DNA of 24,792 nucleotides from an uncultured Acholeplasmatales bacterium (GCA_937877075.1 CALEGD010000088.1:1-24792), one strand, 5' to 3'. Counted from the first letter of the stretch, positions 14,522-23,373 are shown. The notes: a model not told the origin generated them from the letters alone. Translations and numbers: made by a program.

Positions 14522-15652
14522 TTAGATAGTATAAATATATTGCTCACAAATAACCTTCAATTCAATCTCCGGTGAATTTAAGCCGCCACGCTTAATCTTA
14601 AAGGTTAACTCGTTACCGATTTCTTGAGACTTGATGATTTCCATAATTTGTAAAGCATCCTCAATGATTACCGTATCACCTGATGCGGTGACCGAAATAA
14701 TTATATCTTCTTTTCTTAAACCGGCTTTATCTGCCGCACTTTCTTCATTTACATTAGTTACATAGACAATTTCATAAGTCTGTCCGAAAAAACCACCGCT
14801 TTGATAATATCCGTTTACAAAAGTAGCTCCAATCGTAGTTCTGCCGGGTACATATCCATAGTTTTTATCCGTAGCAGTTTTCATAATTTCCATAGCAAGA
14901 TACCTCATTTCATTACTCGGAATCGCAAAAGCTAATCCTTCAACTCCAAGTTGAGCAGCTTTAGCGTTAACAATGCCGATTAGATTCCCATTTATATCAA
15001 AAAGACCACCACCGGAATTTCCGGAGTTAACGGCAGCGTCAGTCTGAATTAGAGTCCTCTTTTGACCTTCAATCATAATTTCCCGACCGAGGAAACTGAT
15101 AATTCCCCGAGATACAGTACCCCCAAGTTCACCGAGTGGGTTTCCGATTGCGATTACAGAATCGCCTTCTCTAAGGGTGTCGGAATCTTTAAGAATATTT
15201 GCAATATTCAGACCTTCTGCTTCTATCTTGACAATCGCTATATCTCCGGTTGGGTCTCCGCCAACAAGGGCGGCTTGATGAATGTTCCCATCCGCAAGTT
15301 CCACGGAAATATTGGGATACCCGTTAATTACATGATGATTTGTAACAATATAATATTCTTCTTTGCTATCGCTTTTAGCGATGATAACTCCGCTTCCCGC
15401 ACTTTGAGAAGTTAGTGAGGAACATTTAATATTAACGACCGTATCCTTAATTTTACTCACCACTTCCGAAAGATCTTCTTCGAAATTTGATTTTCCCCCT
15501 TCTAATTCAATTATGTTCATATTAATTTGATTTGTTTTTTCTAGGCCAGCCATAACTTCTTTAGAAACAAAGTAAGAACCTGTTATCGAACTGATGAAAA
15601 CCAAAATTCCAATTAAAATTTGTTTGAATAAAGTATCTCTTTTACTTTCCAT
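14522..15652 (-). CDS. htrA: HtrA/DegP-family serine protease with PDZ domain
   Basis: 376 aa. One N-terminal membrane anchor (about residues 11-29, QILIGILVFISSITGSYFV) places the protease on the outer face of the membrane. The trypsin-like domain has the full triad: His107 in VTNHHV, Asp137 in GDIAIVK and Ser213 in NSGNSGGGLFD. A single PDZ domain follows (about 285-370) with the AADKAGLRKEDII block. It degrades misfolded exported proteins. It lies downstream of the groEL terminator, with a possible own -10 (TATAAT, minus strand, 15674-15679), so it is probably an independent unit of the quality-control cluster. The start is fixed by AGGTGAGG upstream of 15652. Confidence 0.95.
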   Translation of the reverse strand: MESKRDTLFKQILIGILVFISSITGSYFVSKEVMAGLEKTNQINMNIIELEGGKSNFEEDLSEVVSKIKDTVVNIKCSSLTSQSAGSGVIIAKSDSKEEYYIVTNHHVINGYPNISVELADGNIHQAALVGGDPTGDIAIVKIEAEGLNIANILKDSDTLREGDSVIAIGNPLGELGGTVSRGIISFLGREIMIEGQKRTLIQTDAAVNSGNSGGGLFDINGNLIGIVNAKAAQLGVEGLAFAIPSNEMRYLAMEIMKTATDKNYGYVPGRTTIGATFVNGYYQSGGFFGQTYEIVYVTNVNEESAADKAGLRKEDIIISVTASGDTVIIEDALQIMEIIKSQEIGNELTFKIKRGGLNSPEIELKVICEQYIYTI

Positions 15653-15710
15653 ATTACCCTCACCTTTTTTAATATTATAAATATAAAAACTTAAATAAAT
15701 CTAAAGAGAA

Positions 15711-15737
15711 AAATGCCACCTTTATCAGGCGGCATTT
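15711..15737 (-). terminator. Terminator of the hsp20-groES-groEL operon
   Basis: An 11-bp stem AAATGCCGCCT/AGGTGGCATTT (one G-U) with a 5-nt loop on the minus strand, right after the groEL stop, followed by TTCTCTTT. Confidence 0.8.
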
Positions 15738-15740
15738 ATT

Positions 15741-17354
15741 TTAATACATTCCTTGTGGCATAACCGGTGCTTCTTTTTCTTCCTTGATTTCCGCAACTGC
15801 AACTTCAGTTGTGATTAAGAGGGCAGAAATGGAAGCCGAATTTAAGATAGCACTTCTTGTAACCTTTGTCGGGTCAACGATTCCGGCTTGATACATATCA
15901 ACCCATTCACCGGTCTTGGCGTTGAAACCAAAGTTTGGCTCAGCAACAAATTGTTTTTCTAAAATCTCATTCGGATCATAACCGGCATTTTCAGCAATTT
16001 GGAAAATCGGTGTTGTTAAGCTTTCTAAGACAGTATTAATTCCTTTTTGAACATCAACGATTTCTGATTTCAAGACAGGTTTTAATTCCTTATAGATTTC
16101 CACAAGTACGGCACCGCCGCCTTGAACAATACCTTCCTCAACAGCTGCTTTTGTAGCGTTAAGGGCATCTTCAATCCGTAATTTCTTTTCTTTCAATTCT
16201 GATTCGGTTAAGGCGCCGACTTTTACAACCGCTACACCATTAGTCAGTTTAGCCAAACGTTCGCTATAACGTTTCTTATCATATTCTCCGGTAGCATTTT
16301 CTACATGATGACGGATTTCTTCGATTCTGTTTTTAAGCGCTGCACCATCACCGTTACCGCCGATAAGAGTTGTCGTGTCTTTCGCAACCACAATCTTTTT
16401 CGCTACACCGAGATCTTCAATTACCATATCTTTAAGTTCCATATTTAAATCTTTGGCATAGAATTTGGCACCGGTCAATATCGCAATATCATTTAAGATA
16501 TCTTTTTGGTTTTCACCGAAGCCCGGAGCTTTTGTAGCTACGACATTAAAGGTTCCACGGAGCTTATTGACAATTAAAGTACTGACAACCTCATTTTCCA
16601 GATCATCGGCAATTATCAATAAAGGCTTACTGGACTGAACAACTTGTTCTAAAACCGGTAGAATGTCTTTTACATTATTAACCTTTTGATCGGTAACCAT
16701 GACCAGAGCATTTTCAAGAACGACTTCCATTTTTTCACGGTCGGTAACCATATATGGTGAAACATAGCCCTTGTCATACTGCATTCCTTCTACAACTTCT
16801 AAATATGTGTCAAAACCTTTGGATTCATCGACACTGATGACACCTTCGCGTCCAACTTTTTCCATTGCCTCCGCAATAATTTCACCGATTTCAGCACTAC
16901 CGGATGAAATTGTAGCCACACTGGCAATATCATCATTGGTTTTGATTTTATGTGATTTTTCCAATAACTTTTTCGCTACTTCCTTAGCGGCATATTCGAT
17001 ACCTTCACGCATTAATACCGGATTAGCGCCTTTTTCAATATTGGAAATTCCCTTGTGAATCATTGACTGAGCTAAGATGGCGGCGGTGGTAGTTCCGTCT
17101 CCGGCATCATCATTGGTTTTATTCGCTACTTCATAGACCAATTTGGCTCCCATATTCTCATAGGGATCTTTAAGTTCAATTTCTTTAGCGATGGTAACAC
17201 CGTCATTGGTAATTAAAGGTGAGCCGAAGCTTTTATCTAAAACAACATTTCTACCTTTAGGGCCAATAGTAATTTTAACTGCATTGCAGAGAGTGTCTAC
17301 ACCGTTTAAGATGGCGACACGGGCGTCTTTTGAGAATTTAAGTTCTTTTGCCAT
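15741..17354 (-). CDS. groEL: Chaperonin GroEL (60 kDa)
   Basis: 537 aa, full length. ATP-dependent folding chamber working with GroES. Visible signatures are TIGPKGRNVVLDK (29-41), the ATP-site loop GDGTTTAA (85-92, Asp86 equivalent to the catalytic-site Asp87 of E. coli), and AAVEEGIVQGGGAVL in the second equatorial part. The C-terminus ends EAPVMPQGMY, without the GGM repeat tail that fills the cavity in many homologues. The RBS AAGGAGG precedes the ATG. Its start is 14 nt after the groES stop. It is the last gene of the heat-shock operon and is controlled by the CIRCE element at 18157. Confidence 0.98.
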   Translation of the reverse strand: MAKELKFSKDARVAILNGVDTLCNAVKITIGPKGRNVVLDKSFGSPLITNDGVTIAKEIELKDPYENMGAKLVYEVANKTNDDAGDGTTTAAILAQSMIHKGISNIEKGANPVLMREGIEYAAKEVAKKLLEKSHKIKTNDDIASVATISSGSAEIGEIIAEAMEKVGREGVISVDESKGFDTYLEVVEGMQYDKGYVSPYMVTDREKMEVVLENALVMVTDQKVNNVKDILPVLEQVVQSSKPLLIIADDLENEVVSTLIVNKLRGTFNVVATKAPGFGENQKDILNDIAILTGAKFYAKDLNMELKDMVIEDLGVAKKIVVAKDTTTLIGGNGDGAALKNRIEEIRHHVENATGEYDKKRYSERLAKLTNGVAVVKVGALTESELKEKKLRIEDALNATKAAVEEGIVQGGGAVLVEIYKELKPVLKSEIVDVQKGINTVLESLTTPIFQIAENAGYDPNEILEKQFVAEPNFGFNAKTGEWVDMYQAGIVDPTKVTRSAILNSASISALLITTEVAVAEIKEEKEAPVMPQGMY

Positions 17355-17368
17355 ATTAATATTCCTCC

Positions 17369-17653
17369 TTACTCAACAATAGCCAAGATATCTTTTTCAG
17401 AAATAATCAGATATTCTTCTTCTTCAATCTTAAAATCTGTAGTCGAGTACTTTTTGTAAACGACCTTGTTGCCAGCTTTTACATTCATAGGCTGTAGCTT
17501 TCCTTCTACATTTGCCCCAGGGCCAACAGCAACAACCTCAGCTACACTGGGTTGTTCCTTTGCATCACCGGTTAGGATAATGCCGCTTGCGGTTTTGTTT
17601 TCGATTTTTTCTTTTTTTAGAACCACATTATCATGCAATGGTTTCAACATCAT
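17369..17653 (-). CDS. groES: Co-chaperonin GroES (10 kDa)
   Basis: 94 aa. It forms the heptameric lid of GroEL. The N-terminal LKPLHDNVVLKKEK, the mobile loop around TASGIILTG (about 21-29) that docks on GroEL, and the roof segment VGPGANVEG are typical. Two ATGs in tandem (17653 and 17650) could both start it, with AGGAGGAATT upstream. It lies 18 nt downstream of the hsp20 gene and 14 nt upstream of groEL. Confidence 0.97.
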   Translation of the reverse strand: MMLKPLHDNVVLKKEKIENKTASGIILTGDAKEQPSVAEVVAVGPGANVEGKLQPMNVKAGNKVVYKKYSTTDFKIEEEEYLIISEKDILAIVE

Positions 17654-17671
17654 AAGTTATAATTCCTCCTA

Positions 17672-18082
17672 TTACTCGATAGTGATATATTTTTTATTCT
17701 CAGTTTTGCTTTCTTCCGGAAGCAATACTGTCAGAACCCCGTTATTGTACTTGGCGTTAATCTCATCTTCAGAAAGATTACCGACATAATAAGCCCGAGA
17801 GAATTCTCCGTAATAACGCTCACTACGGATTACTTTTTCGTCATTTTCTTTTTCCTCATGGGAATGTTCACGGCGAGCAGAAATCTTTAAGTAACCGTCT
17901 TCCAAATTAATCTTTATATCTTCCTTATTGAAACCGGGAAGTTCGACATCAAGCTGATAATAGCCGTCAAGTTTTTTAATATCGGTTCTCATCAGACCTT
18001 TTTTAGAATTAAACGGATACTCAAAGAAATCATCAAAGAAACTATCCAAGAAATTGTTGTTTTTTTTGACTAAAAATTTCAT
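17672..18082 (-). CDS. Small heat-shock protein, Hsp20/alpha-crystallin family
   Basis: 136 aa ATP-independent holdase. A short N-terminal arm with SFFDDFFEYPF precedes the alpha-crystallin domain (about residues 33-126), which has YYQLDVELPGFNKEDI, the strand region EDGYLKISARRE and the signature YNNGVLTVLLPE (A-x-x-x-NGVL-type). The I-x-I/V tail is represented by KKYITIE. It is the first gene of the operon, so it is made together with GroES and GroEL. This order (hsp20 first) differs from the plain groES-groEL operon. The start is preceded by AGGAGG. Confidence 0.96.
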   Translation of the reverse strand: MKFLVKKNNNFLDSFFDDFFEYPFNSKKGLMRTDIKKLDGYYQLDVELPGFNKEDIKINLEDGYLKISARREHSHEEKENDEKVIRSERYYGEFSRAYYVGNLSEDEINAKYNNGVLTVLLPEESKTENKKYITIE

Positions 18083-18156
18083 ATAAACCTCCTATTATTT
18101 TATTTTTTACTTTTTTTAGTGATTTTAGAAAACCACCGTTTTATTATATGAATTAA

Positions 18157-18183
18157 TTAGCACTTTTATTACCTAAGTGCTAA
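18157..18183 (-). promoter_or_regulatory. CIRCE element (HrcA operator)
   Basis: TTAGCACTT-N9-AAGTGCTAA, a perfect 9-9-9 inverted repeat. It differs from the consensus TTAGCACTC-N9-GAGTGCTAA only at the inner base of each arm. It covers the expected transcription start of the hsp20-groES-groEL operon. Confidence 0.95.
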
Positions 18184-18187
18184 TAAT

Positions 18188-18215
18188 ATTATATCATTAA
18201 AATTAGCAAAGTCAA
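18188..18215 (-). promoter_or_regulatory. Main promoter of hsp20-groES-groEL
   Basis: Minus-strand TTGACT (18210-18215), a 16-nt spacer and TATAAT (18188-18193) preceded by TGA (extended -10). The CIRCE element begins 5 nt downstream of the -10. Confidence 0.85.
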
Positions 18216-18229
18216 GGGCTGATTGCTAA
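18203..18229 (-). promoter_or_regulatory. Second, degenerate CIRCE-like repeat over the -35
   Basis: TTAGCAAAG-N9-GATTGCTAA: 27 nt like a canonical CIRCE, with both outer hexamers TTAGCA/TGCTAA intact at the right spacing and 14 of 18 arm positions matching the consensus. It overlaps the -35 box. Confidence 0.55.
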
Positions 18230-18410
18230 TTTTTTTAATTTTTTATGACATTTTAGTTTTCTTTATCATCAGAAAACAAGAGTTTATTGCGACCTTTAAA
18301 ATATTTTATCATATTTTATTATTAATTATGTCAATTTTGCTTTCTTTTAATACTATCTTTTAATTTTATTTGTTTTTTATACAAAGACAAAGAAAAAGAC
18401 AAGGACCGCT
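18230..18410. other. AT-rich gap with a possible upstream promoter
   Basis: Together with the hsp20 control region this forms a 328-nt gap (18083-18410). On the minus strand TTGACA (18329-18334), 17 nt and TGATAA (18306-18311) could be a second, HrcA-independent promoter of the heat-shock operon. A 7-bp hairpin (GTTTTCT/AGAAAAC) lies downstream of it near 18260. No coding sequence is seen. Confidence 0.35.
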
Positions 18411-19289
18411 CTATTTAAGTCGGTCATTGCCTAGATAAAATACTGCCAGTGTGCCGGGACCGGAATGGCTTCCGATAACTGGACCAATATAATTTATTAT
18501 AACTTCTTTCATCGGTAAGGATTTCAAAATCTTTTCTTTTAAATACTCCGCATCTTCAAGACAATCTGCATGCGAGATGTAAACCTTATTTCCGACTGAG
18601 TTGTCAATGGTTTCAACTAATCTTTCAAATAATTCATTAATTGAACTTTGTCTGCCTCGGGCTTTTCCTTCTACGGTAAGTTTGCCTTCGGAAGATACAT
18701 GAAGGAGCGGTTTCACTCTTAAAATGGTACCGATAATCGCCGGAATAAAAGAGAGCCTTCCGCCTCGACGTAAATGGTTAAGATCATCAACTGTAAAGAG
18801 ATGAGAAATTTTTAATTTATTTTCTTCAACCCAAGCGGCAACTTCTTCGATAGATCTGTTTTGTTTTTTCATCTCCGCAGCATAAGTAAGCAAAAGCCCC
18901 TGTCCGAGTGAAGCCGATAGGGAATCAATCACAATAATTTTCCGACTTGGGAATGCTTCAAGCAGTTCTTCTCTGGCTAACCTTGATGAATTATAAGTTC
19001 CGGAGAGGGCTGACGAAAAGGATATTGAAAGGATATCCTTTCCCTTTTCCAAATAAGGCCGCATTTTCTGGATAAAATCTTCAGGATTGGCTTGTGATGT
19101 CCTGGTTTTTTTCTTCTCACGAAGATCTTTGTATAAATCACGGAAGGAAATTTCTCTTTCATCAAGATAATTAGTGTAGCTTTTATCTTCAATTTTTACC
19201 GTTAAAGGTAAATAATCAAGTTCGAGCCTTTTTACCAATTCATCGGGTAGGTCACAGCAAGAATCGGTTAAAATCACATAATCATTCAT
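18411..19289 (-). CDS. DegV-family fatty-acid-binding protein
   Basis: 292 aa, the usual length. DegV/FakB proteins hold a fatty acid for phosphorylation by the FakA kinase. Visible are the N-terminal TDSCCDLP (8-15), the TSQANPEDF motif (64-72), the ligand-site stretch SISFSSALSGTYNSSR (88-103), LRRGGRLS (about 174-181) and the C-terminal GPVIGSHSGPGTLAVFY. It is therefore FakB-like. The fakA partner is not in the window. It is a single gene with its own promoter. The RBS AGGAGGT lies 9 nt before the ATG. Confidence 0.93.
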   Translation of the reverse strand: MNDYVILTDSCCDLPDELVKRLELDYLPLTVKIEDKSYTNYLDEREISFRDLYKDLREKKKTRTSQANPEDFIQKMRPYLEKGKDILSISFSSALSGTYNSSRLAREELLEAFPSRKIIVIDSLSASLGQGLLLTYAAEMKKQNRSIEEVAAWVEENKLKISHLFTVDDLNHLRRGGRLSFIPAIIGTILRVKPLLHVSSEGKLTVEGKARGRQSSINELFERLVETIDNSVGNKVYISHADCLEDAEYLKEKILKSLPMKEVIINYIGPVIGSHSGPGTLAVFYLGNDRLK

Positions 19290-19367
19290 TTTTCATACCT
19301 CCTAATTTCCTGACAAACGAAAAGAGATGATCAAATCTTCTTTTTTCGAATTTTATCGATTATATCT

Positions 19368-19396
19368 ATTCTATTCCTAAAAGGAAGACATGTCAA
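19368..19396 (-). promoter_or_regulatory. Promoter of the DegV gene
   Basis: Minus-strand TTGACA (19391-19396), a 17-nt spacer and TAGAAT (19368-19373), about 80 nt upstream of the start codon. Confidence 0.65.
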
Positions 19397-19509
19397 TCAA
19401 AATCTAGTGACATATTTTTGCTAACTGTTAAGTTTCGGTGGTTTTTCGTTTTGTCCTAAAATGAAGAAACCTGTTCGTTTTATATTTAATTATACCTAAA
19501 AGGCCGTAT

Positions 19510-20382
19510 CTACGGTGTTTTGATGCTTGGATTAAAATTTTTATTGTAAATCCGTCGATATTCTGTAGGTGTTAATTTTACTTTTTGTTTAAATACCTCG
19601 GAAAACCTATTGGGAGTAAAAAAACCGCTTTTGGAGCTGATTTCAGTTATCGGTAAATTGGTGTTTTCCAACAAAAGTTTGGCGATCGACAATCTCACTT
19701 TCATAAGATATTTGTAGGGTGTGTCCCCAAAACATTTTTTAAAAGTCCTAATATAATGAAAACGACTGATATTACATAGAGAAGCCAATTCATCAATTGA
19801 AATTTCCCGATTGACATTTTCGATGATATAGTCAGCCGTTTCTTTAATCGTTTTTAAATACTGGCATGCAGTTTGAATATGATTGTTACATCTTTTATCC
19901 ATTCGGTTTAAAAGTTCCATAGCAATTAAAGAAGCAATATGATGAATACACTCACTGCTGGATTGGATTGCTGTAACTTCATCCTTAAACATCTTCATCA
20001 GATTATTTAACTTGGGGGTAAAGTCAAATTCCGCTAGGTAAAGACCGTTTCCATTATAACCGATTTTCTTCATATTTTCTTCGAAAAAATCTTTGGAAAT
20101 CAAAATCGATAGATAGGCTACATTGGAAAGCTTATCGTTGGTGCCGTGTTCGACCAAACTTGGAATCGGATATACTTTCCCGCATTCCCCATAATACAAA
20201 GTCCTATTCACAATCAGATAAGGAATTGGCGTGATGGGAATCAGAAATTCATATTCAGAATGCGCATGGGAAAATGAAGAGAGAACATTGTCCTTGTCTA
20301 ATCTAAAAATATTTATCGTTAATTCTTTCCCAATATAATGGATAAATAAATCATTTTTTGGAGATTTAAAATTTTTGCCCAT
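19510..20382 (-). CDS. AraC-family transcriptional regulator with N-terminal cupin-like domain
   Basis: 290 aa. Residues about 30-100 look like a cupin-type sensing domain (SHAHSEYEFLIPITPIPYLI and YPIPSLVEHG). Residues about 185-282 are the two-HTH AraC domain (ISIDELASLCNISRFHYIRT, then LPITEISSKSGFFTPNRFSE and LTPTEYRR). The ligand is unknown but a sugar is typical. It is divergent from the large lipoprotein gene at 20551, a likely target. A short hairpin CCGTA/TACGG overlapping its stop is followed by CCTTTT and may end the transcript. The RBS is a G-run (GGGGGG) 3 nt before the ATG. It is unrelated in its N-terminus to the GH3-AraC fusion. Confidence 0.9.
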   Translation of the reverse strand: MGKNFKSPKNDLFIHYIGKELTINIFRLDKDNVLSSFSHAHSEYEFLIPITPIPYLIVNRTLYYGECGKVYPIPSLVEHGTNDKLSNVAYLSILISKDFFEENMKKIGYNGNGLYLAEFDFTPKLNNLMKMFKDEVTAIQSSSECIHHIASLIAMELLNRMDKRCNNHIQTACQYLKTIKETADYIIENVNREISIDELASLCNISRFHYIRTFKKCFGDTPYKYLMKVRLSIAKLLLENTNLPITEISSKSGFFTPNRFSEVFKQKVKLTPTEYRRIYNKNFNPSIKTP

Positions 20383-20403
20383 ATACCCCCCACATACAAG
20401 CCT

Positions 20404-20436
20404 ATTATACTACAATAAATATTGACAGTAAATATT
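20404..20436 (-). promoter_or_regulatory. Promoter of the AraC-family gene with 13-nt direct repeats
   Basis: Minus-strand TTTACT (20427-20432), a 17-nt spacer and TATAAT (20404-20409). Two copies of AATATTTA-Y-TGT (20425-20436 and 20412-20423) follow each other with a 13-nt period across the -35 and spacer. AraC proteins usually bind direct repeats, so this is a candidate autoregulatory site. Confidence 0.5.
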
Positions 20437-20516
20437 AATATGATAATAATAAAAATATTTTAATAGCAATAAACTGATATTAGAGCAATAATCGTAATGT
20501 ACAAAGCTAATTAAAA

Positions 20517-20525
20517 TGCTATAAT
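20517..20525 (+). promoter_or_regulatory. Extended -10 of the Ig-like lipoprotein gene
   Basis: TGC-TATAAT with no good -35 at 16-18 nt. The leader would be short, with GGAGG at 20541-20545. Confidence 0.5.
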
Positions 20526-20550
20526 GACTTGAAATTTTATGGAGGTATTT

Positions 20551-23040
20551 ATGAGGAAATTATGTTGTTTTCTGGTGCTAGGATTGATTTTATCCGGCTG
20601 TGGCTTATTTTCTAGTGGAGATGATCCGGATGATTACTCTAAGCTTTTCGAGAATGTTGAAGAAGCCGAGGAGTTAAAAACAAATTTTTATGATGCTGTC
20701 GAGGCGAAAATAACTGAACCAAATCAAAAGCTGCTCTTCGAGAGTGATTTTTTTATGGTTAGTACCGCCGATTTCTCAACGGGTTTATATCTGGCAGTAA
20801 TTGAATTATATTTATTGACACCGAAACTCAGCCAAAGCGATATTGAAAAAAGCGGTGATACTTATATTATCACTGAAGAAAATTCGCAAGTTAAAGTTAA
20901 AGTTGATACTCAAACCAATTCCACTTATCTGGAATTATCTGAAGATAACAAAATAACCATGATCTGCGAAAGTGTAAAACTCGGCAAAGATAATTTTGCC
21001 TACCAGCTTTATTTGAATTCCGAGGAAACGGTGATTCAAATGCAACTTAACGGAGAAAACGGAAGTTTGAGTGTGAACACCGATGTCACATCGGCTCCTT
21101 CTACGATTTTTAAAGCAAAATCCATTCCCGAATCATTTGCAACCACCGGCACAAGGGTATATCTCTTTGAAGACGGTGAGTATTCCTTTGAGGGATCATT
21201 TGATATCCCATCCAAGGCCGTAACCGACTTTTCCGTTACTTCCGGATTAAAACAGGAATATAATCAAAATGAATCATTTTCAATTACCGATATTGTAATC
21301 AGTGTATCTTATAATGATTCAAGTTTTGAGGAAATTAATGTAAATGCCGCTATGGTAATCGGAACAGTCCCGGATACGGCTACCGTCGGACCAAAGACTC
21401 TGACGATAAAATACGGAGATATCCAAAAAAACTTTGTATTTACGGTAATTGATCCTTCCCAACCTCAAAAAACCGCAACTAATTTTGAAATTGTCGAGGG
21501 ATTAAATGATACCTATTATGTCAATGATGAATTTGATATTACCAATATCAGAATTAAAATTACCTATGATGATGAATCCGTAGAAATCATCTATGTGACG
21601 GAAGCAATGATGGTCGGCGCGATTCCGACTACCGGAACCGCAGGAAGCAAATCATTCAAACTGAGTTACAAAGGACATCAACAAACCTTTTCCTTCACTG
21701 TTGCAGAGAAAGTAGTAACCACGGTAGGAAAATTAAATCAGTCCTTTACAAACTTTTTTCAAACTCTGATTGTAAATGCTGAAACCGGCGAAAGTTTTTA
21801 TGTAAATCTGGGCAATAAATTAACGGGTTCTGATAATTCGTCTTTAACAATACAATTTTATCAGGAATTCGGAGAAGGTATTTGGGGCCAGTGGAGCAAT
21901 ATCACTTTATTATCCGAAGGAATCAAAGCAATTAAAGCCAACGAAAATGGAGAATTGGGGAATTACATTTATCCGAATCCGGAACAAAACTTCGGGAAAA
22001 CCGCTTATTGCCATTACAATGAAAATTCCCAAACATTTAGTATCGGTTATTGGACCGGCAAGGAATTAAGTAAATTATACTGGTTTGAACAGGAAATTTC
22101 ATTTGATGAGGAAACGGATTCTGTAAAAGCGGAGATTAAATGCGGCCATGACAGTTTTCAGCTCATCCGTGGTTATGTTGAATATAATCAGATTTCAAAC
22201 GGAAATTATGCAGCAAACCTCTATTTCCCAGCCGATGAAAACGAAGACGATGGTTATTATACTAATTTTGAATTCCGTTTCACCACAACAGAAGGTGTTA
22301 TCAGCCAAAATCTCTGGGCTAGTACACCGGCAACCATCTATAGTGTGGCTACCGATTTATCTGAATACGGAAAACAAGGCGATAAAACTATGACGGTTTC
22401 CAATGTCGACATCTCTTTTGTTGATAACCTAGAAAGCCAGGCGGAAAAATTCTTTAATAGCTTCATGGGCGTTGAAGACGAGAATGGTGATTACGAATAT
22501 GAAGGAAGCATAGAGCATTTATTCTTGATGCGAATGACGGAACTCACAGAAGAAAGCGAAGACTATTATTTTGATTCCGACTCCTTCTCTTTAGAGAATT
22601 CCTCTCTCAAGTATTATCTTTATCTTCTTGTCAGTTATGAAGGAAAAGTCTTCAATTACAAAGAATTTGAATCAGTCAATATCACTGTTAAAGACGACCT
22701 GACAACCATAATTACTCAAGAAGACGGCTCCGAAATAAGATACTTGTTCCGTTATAGCACCAATAAATTGTCTTTGCAAATAATCCGTGATGATGGATCT
22801 GACTATTTGGCTGAACTTGTAAAAGAAAAGAATAAATATTATGTCCAAATTGCAGAAGGATTTGAAGGTTATTATTATATCTATCGGGCAGTTTATTCCG
22901 ACATTAATAATATGAATTTTGCATATTTAGAATCAAATAAACTCCTCTCGATTTATTCAAACGACCTTTCAGGATATGCGACAACGGGAAATATGGTATT
23001 CACACTCGTCAAAGGCATCCTTACCTATTCAGAACGATAA
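20551..23040 (+). CDS. Large surface lipoprotein with two bacterial Ig-like domains
   Basis: 829 aa from the ATG at 20551. The upstream in-frame ATG at 20539 overlaps the RBS GGAGG and is rejected. The signal MRKLCCFLVLGLILSGC has a lipobox LSGC, so the protein is lipid-anchored outside the membrane. Residues about 60-215 form a region of unknown fold. Two tandem group-3 Ig-like repeats follow (about 221-302 and 304-385), each with an ATDF/ATNF start, a YN-DEF-IT-I--I--Y-D-S core and a G-K---I-Y-------F-V end. The remainder (about 390-829) is beta-rich and acidic, with two stretches that each mention a TTG.M.F/T-type ending, but I recognise no family. It is probably an adhesion or substrate-binding surface protein. 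It is divergent from the AraC-family gene. Confidence 0.85.
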   Translation: MRKLCCFLVLGLILSGCGLFSSGDDPDDYSKLFENVEEAEELKTNFYDAVEAKITEPNQKLLFESDFFMVSTADFSTGLYLAVIELYLLTPKLSQSDIEKSGDTYIITEENSQVKVKVDTQTNSTYLELSEDNKITMICESVKLGKDNFAYQLYLNSEETVIQMQLNGENGSLSVNTDVTSAPSTIFKAKSIPESFATTGTRVYLFEDGEYSFEGSFDIPSKAVTDFSVTSGLKQEYNQNESFSITDIVISVSYNDSSFEEINVNAAMVIGTVPDTATVGPKTLTIKYGDIQKNFVFTVIDPSQPQKTATNFEIVEGLNDTYYVNDEFDITNIRIKITYDDESVEIIYVTEAMMVGAIPTTGTAGSKSFKLSYKGHQQTFSFTVAEKVVTTVGKLNQSFTNFFQTLIVNAETGESFYVNLGNKLTGSDNSSLTIQFYQEFGEGIWGQWSNITLLSEGIKAIKANENGELGNYIYPNPEQNFGKTAYCHYNENSQTFSIGYWTGKELSKLYWFEQEISFDEETDSVKAEIKCGHDSFQLIRGYVEYNQISNGNYAANLYFPADENEDDGYYTNFEFRFTTTEGVISQNLWASTPATIYSVATDLSEYGKQGDKTMTVSNVDISFVDNLESQAEKFFNSFMGVEDENGDYEYEGSIEHLFLMRMTELTEESEDYYFDSDSFSLENSSLKYYLYLLVSYEGKVFNYKEFESVNITVKDDLTTIITQEDGSEIRYLFRYSTNKLSLQIIRDDGSDYLAELVKEKNKYYVQIAEGFEGYYYIYRAVYSDINNMNFAYLESNKLLSIYSNDLSGYATTGNMVFTLVKGILTYSER

Positions 23041-23046
23041 AAAATT

Positions 23047-23079
23047 AAAAAGCATTTCTAGATTTGAGATGCTTTTTTT
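23047..23079 (+). terminator. Terminator of the lipoprotein gene
   Basis: Stem AAAAAGCAT/ATGCTTTTT extended by TTC/GAG, followed by seven T residues, 6 nt after the stop codon. Confidence 0.9.
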
Positions 23080-23343
23080 AAATAAAGAAGCTTTCCTTGA
23101 ATGTATTCATAGATCTCATAACTCTTTCACCGCTTTCTTGCTAGAATATTGCAATCATCAGCATGCATTACAAGGTAAAGTTTTCTTACTTCTAATTCTT
23201 TATCTAGCTATATTCTTAATAGGGGAGATAAATTTGAAGTATCCTCATCTACTGTAGACCCTCACTGCCAAAATAAATGAAATTCCCAGCACATATTAAA
23301 AGCTAAGAAATAAATTGTGATTCTTTAAAAATATGATTGGATT

Positions 23344-23373
23344 AAAAATGAGTTGGAAACCCAACTCGTTTTT
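23344..23373. terminator. Strong bidirectional hairpin without an obvious gene
   Basis: A 13-bp stem AAAAATGAGTTGG/CCAACTCGTTTTT (one U-G pair) with loop AAAC. It would terminate on either strand, yet the nearest genes already have terminators, which hints at an unannotated transcript nearby. Confidence 0.65.

Noticed and set aside
22976..23257. 93-aa plus-strand ORF overlapping the lipoprotein 3' end
   Set aside because: It reads through the lipoprotein terminator in another frame and has no RBS.
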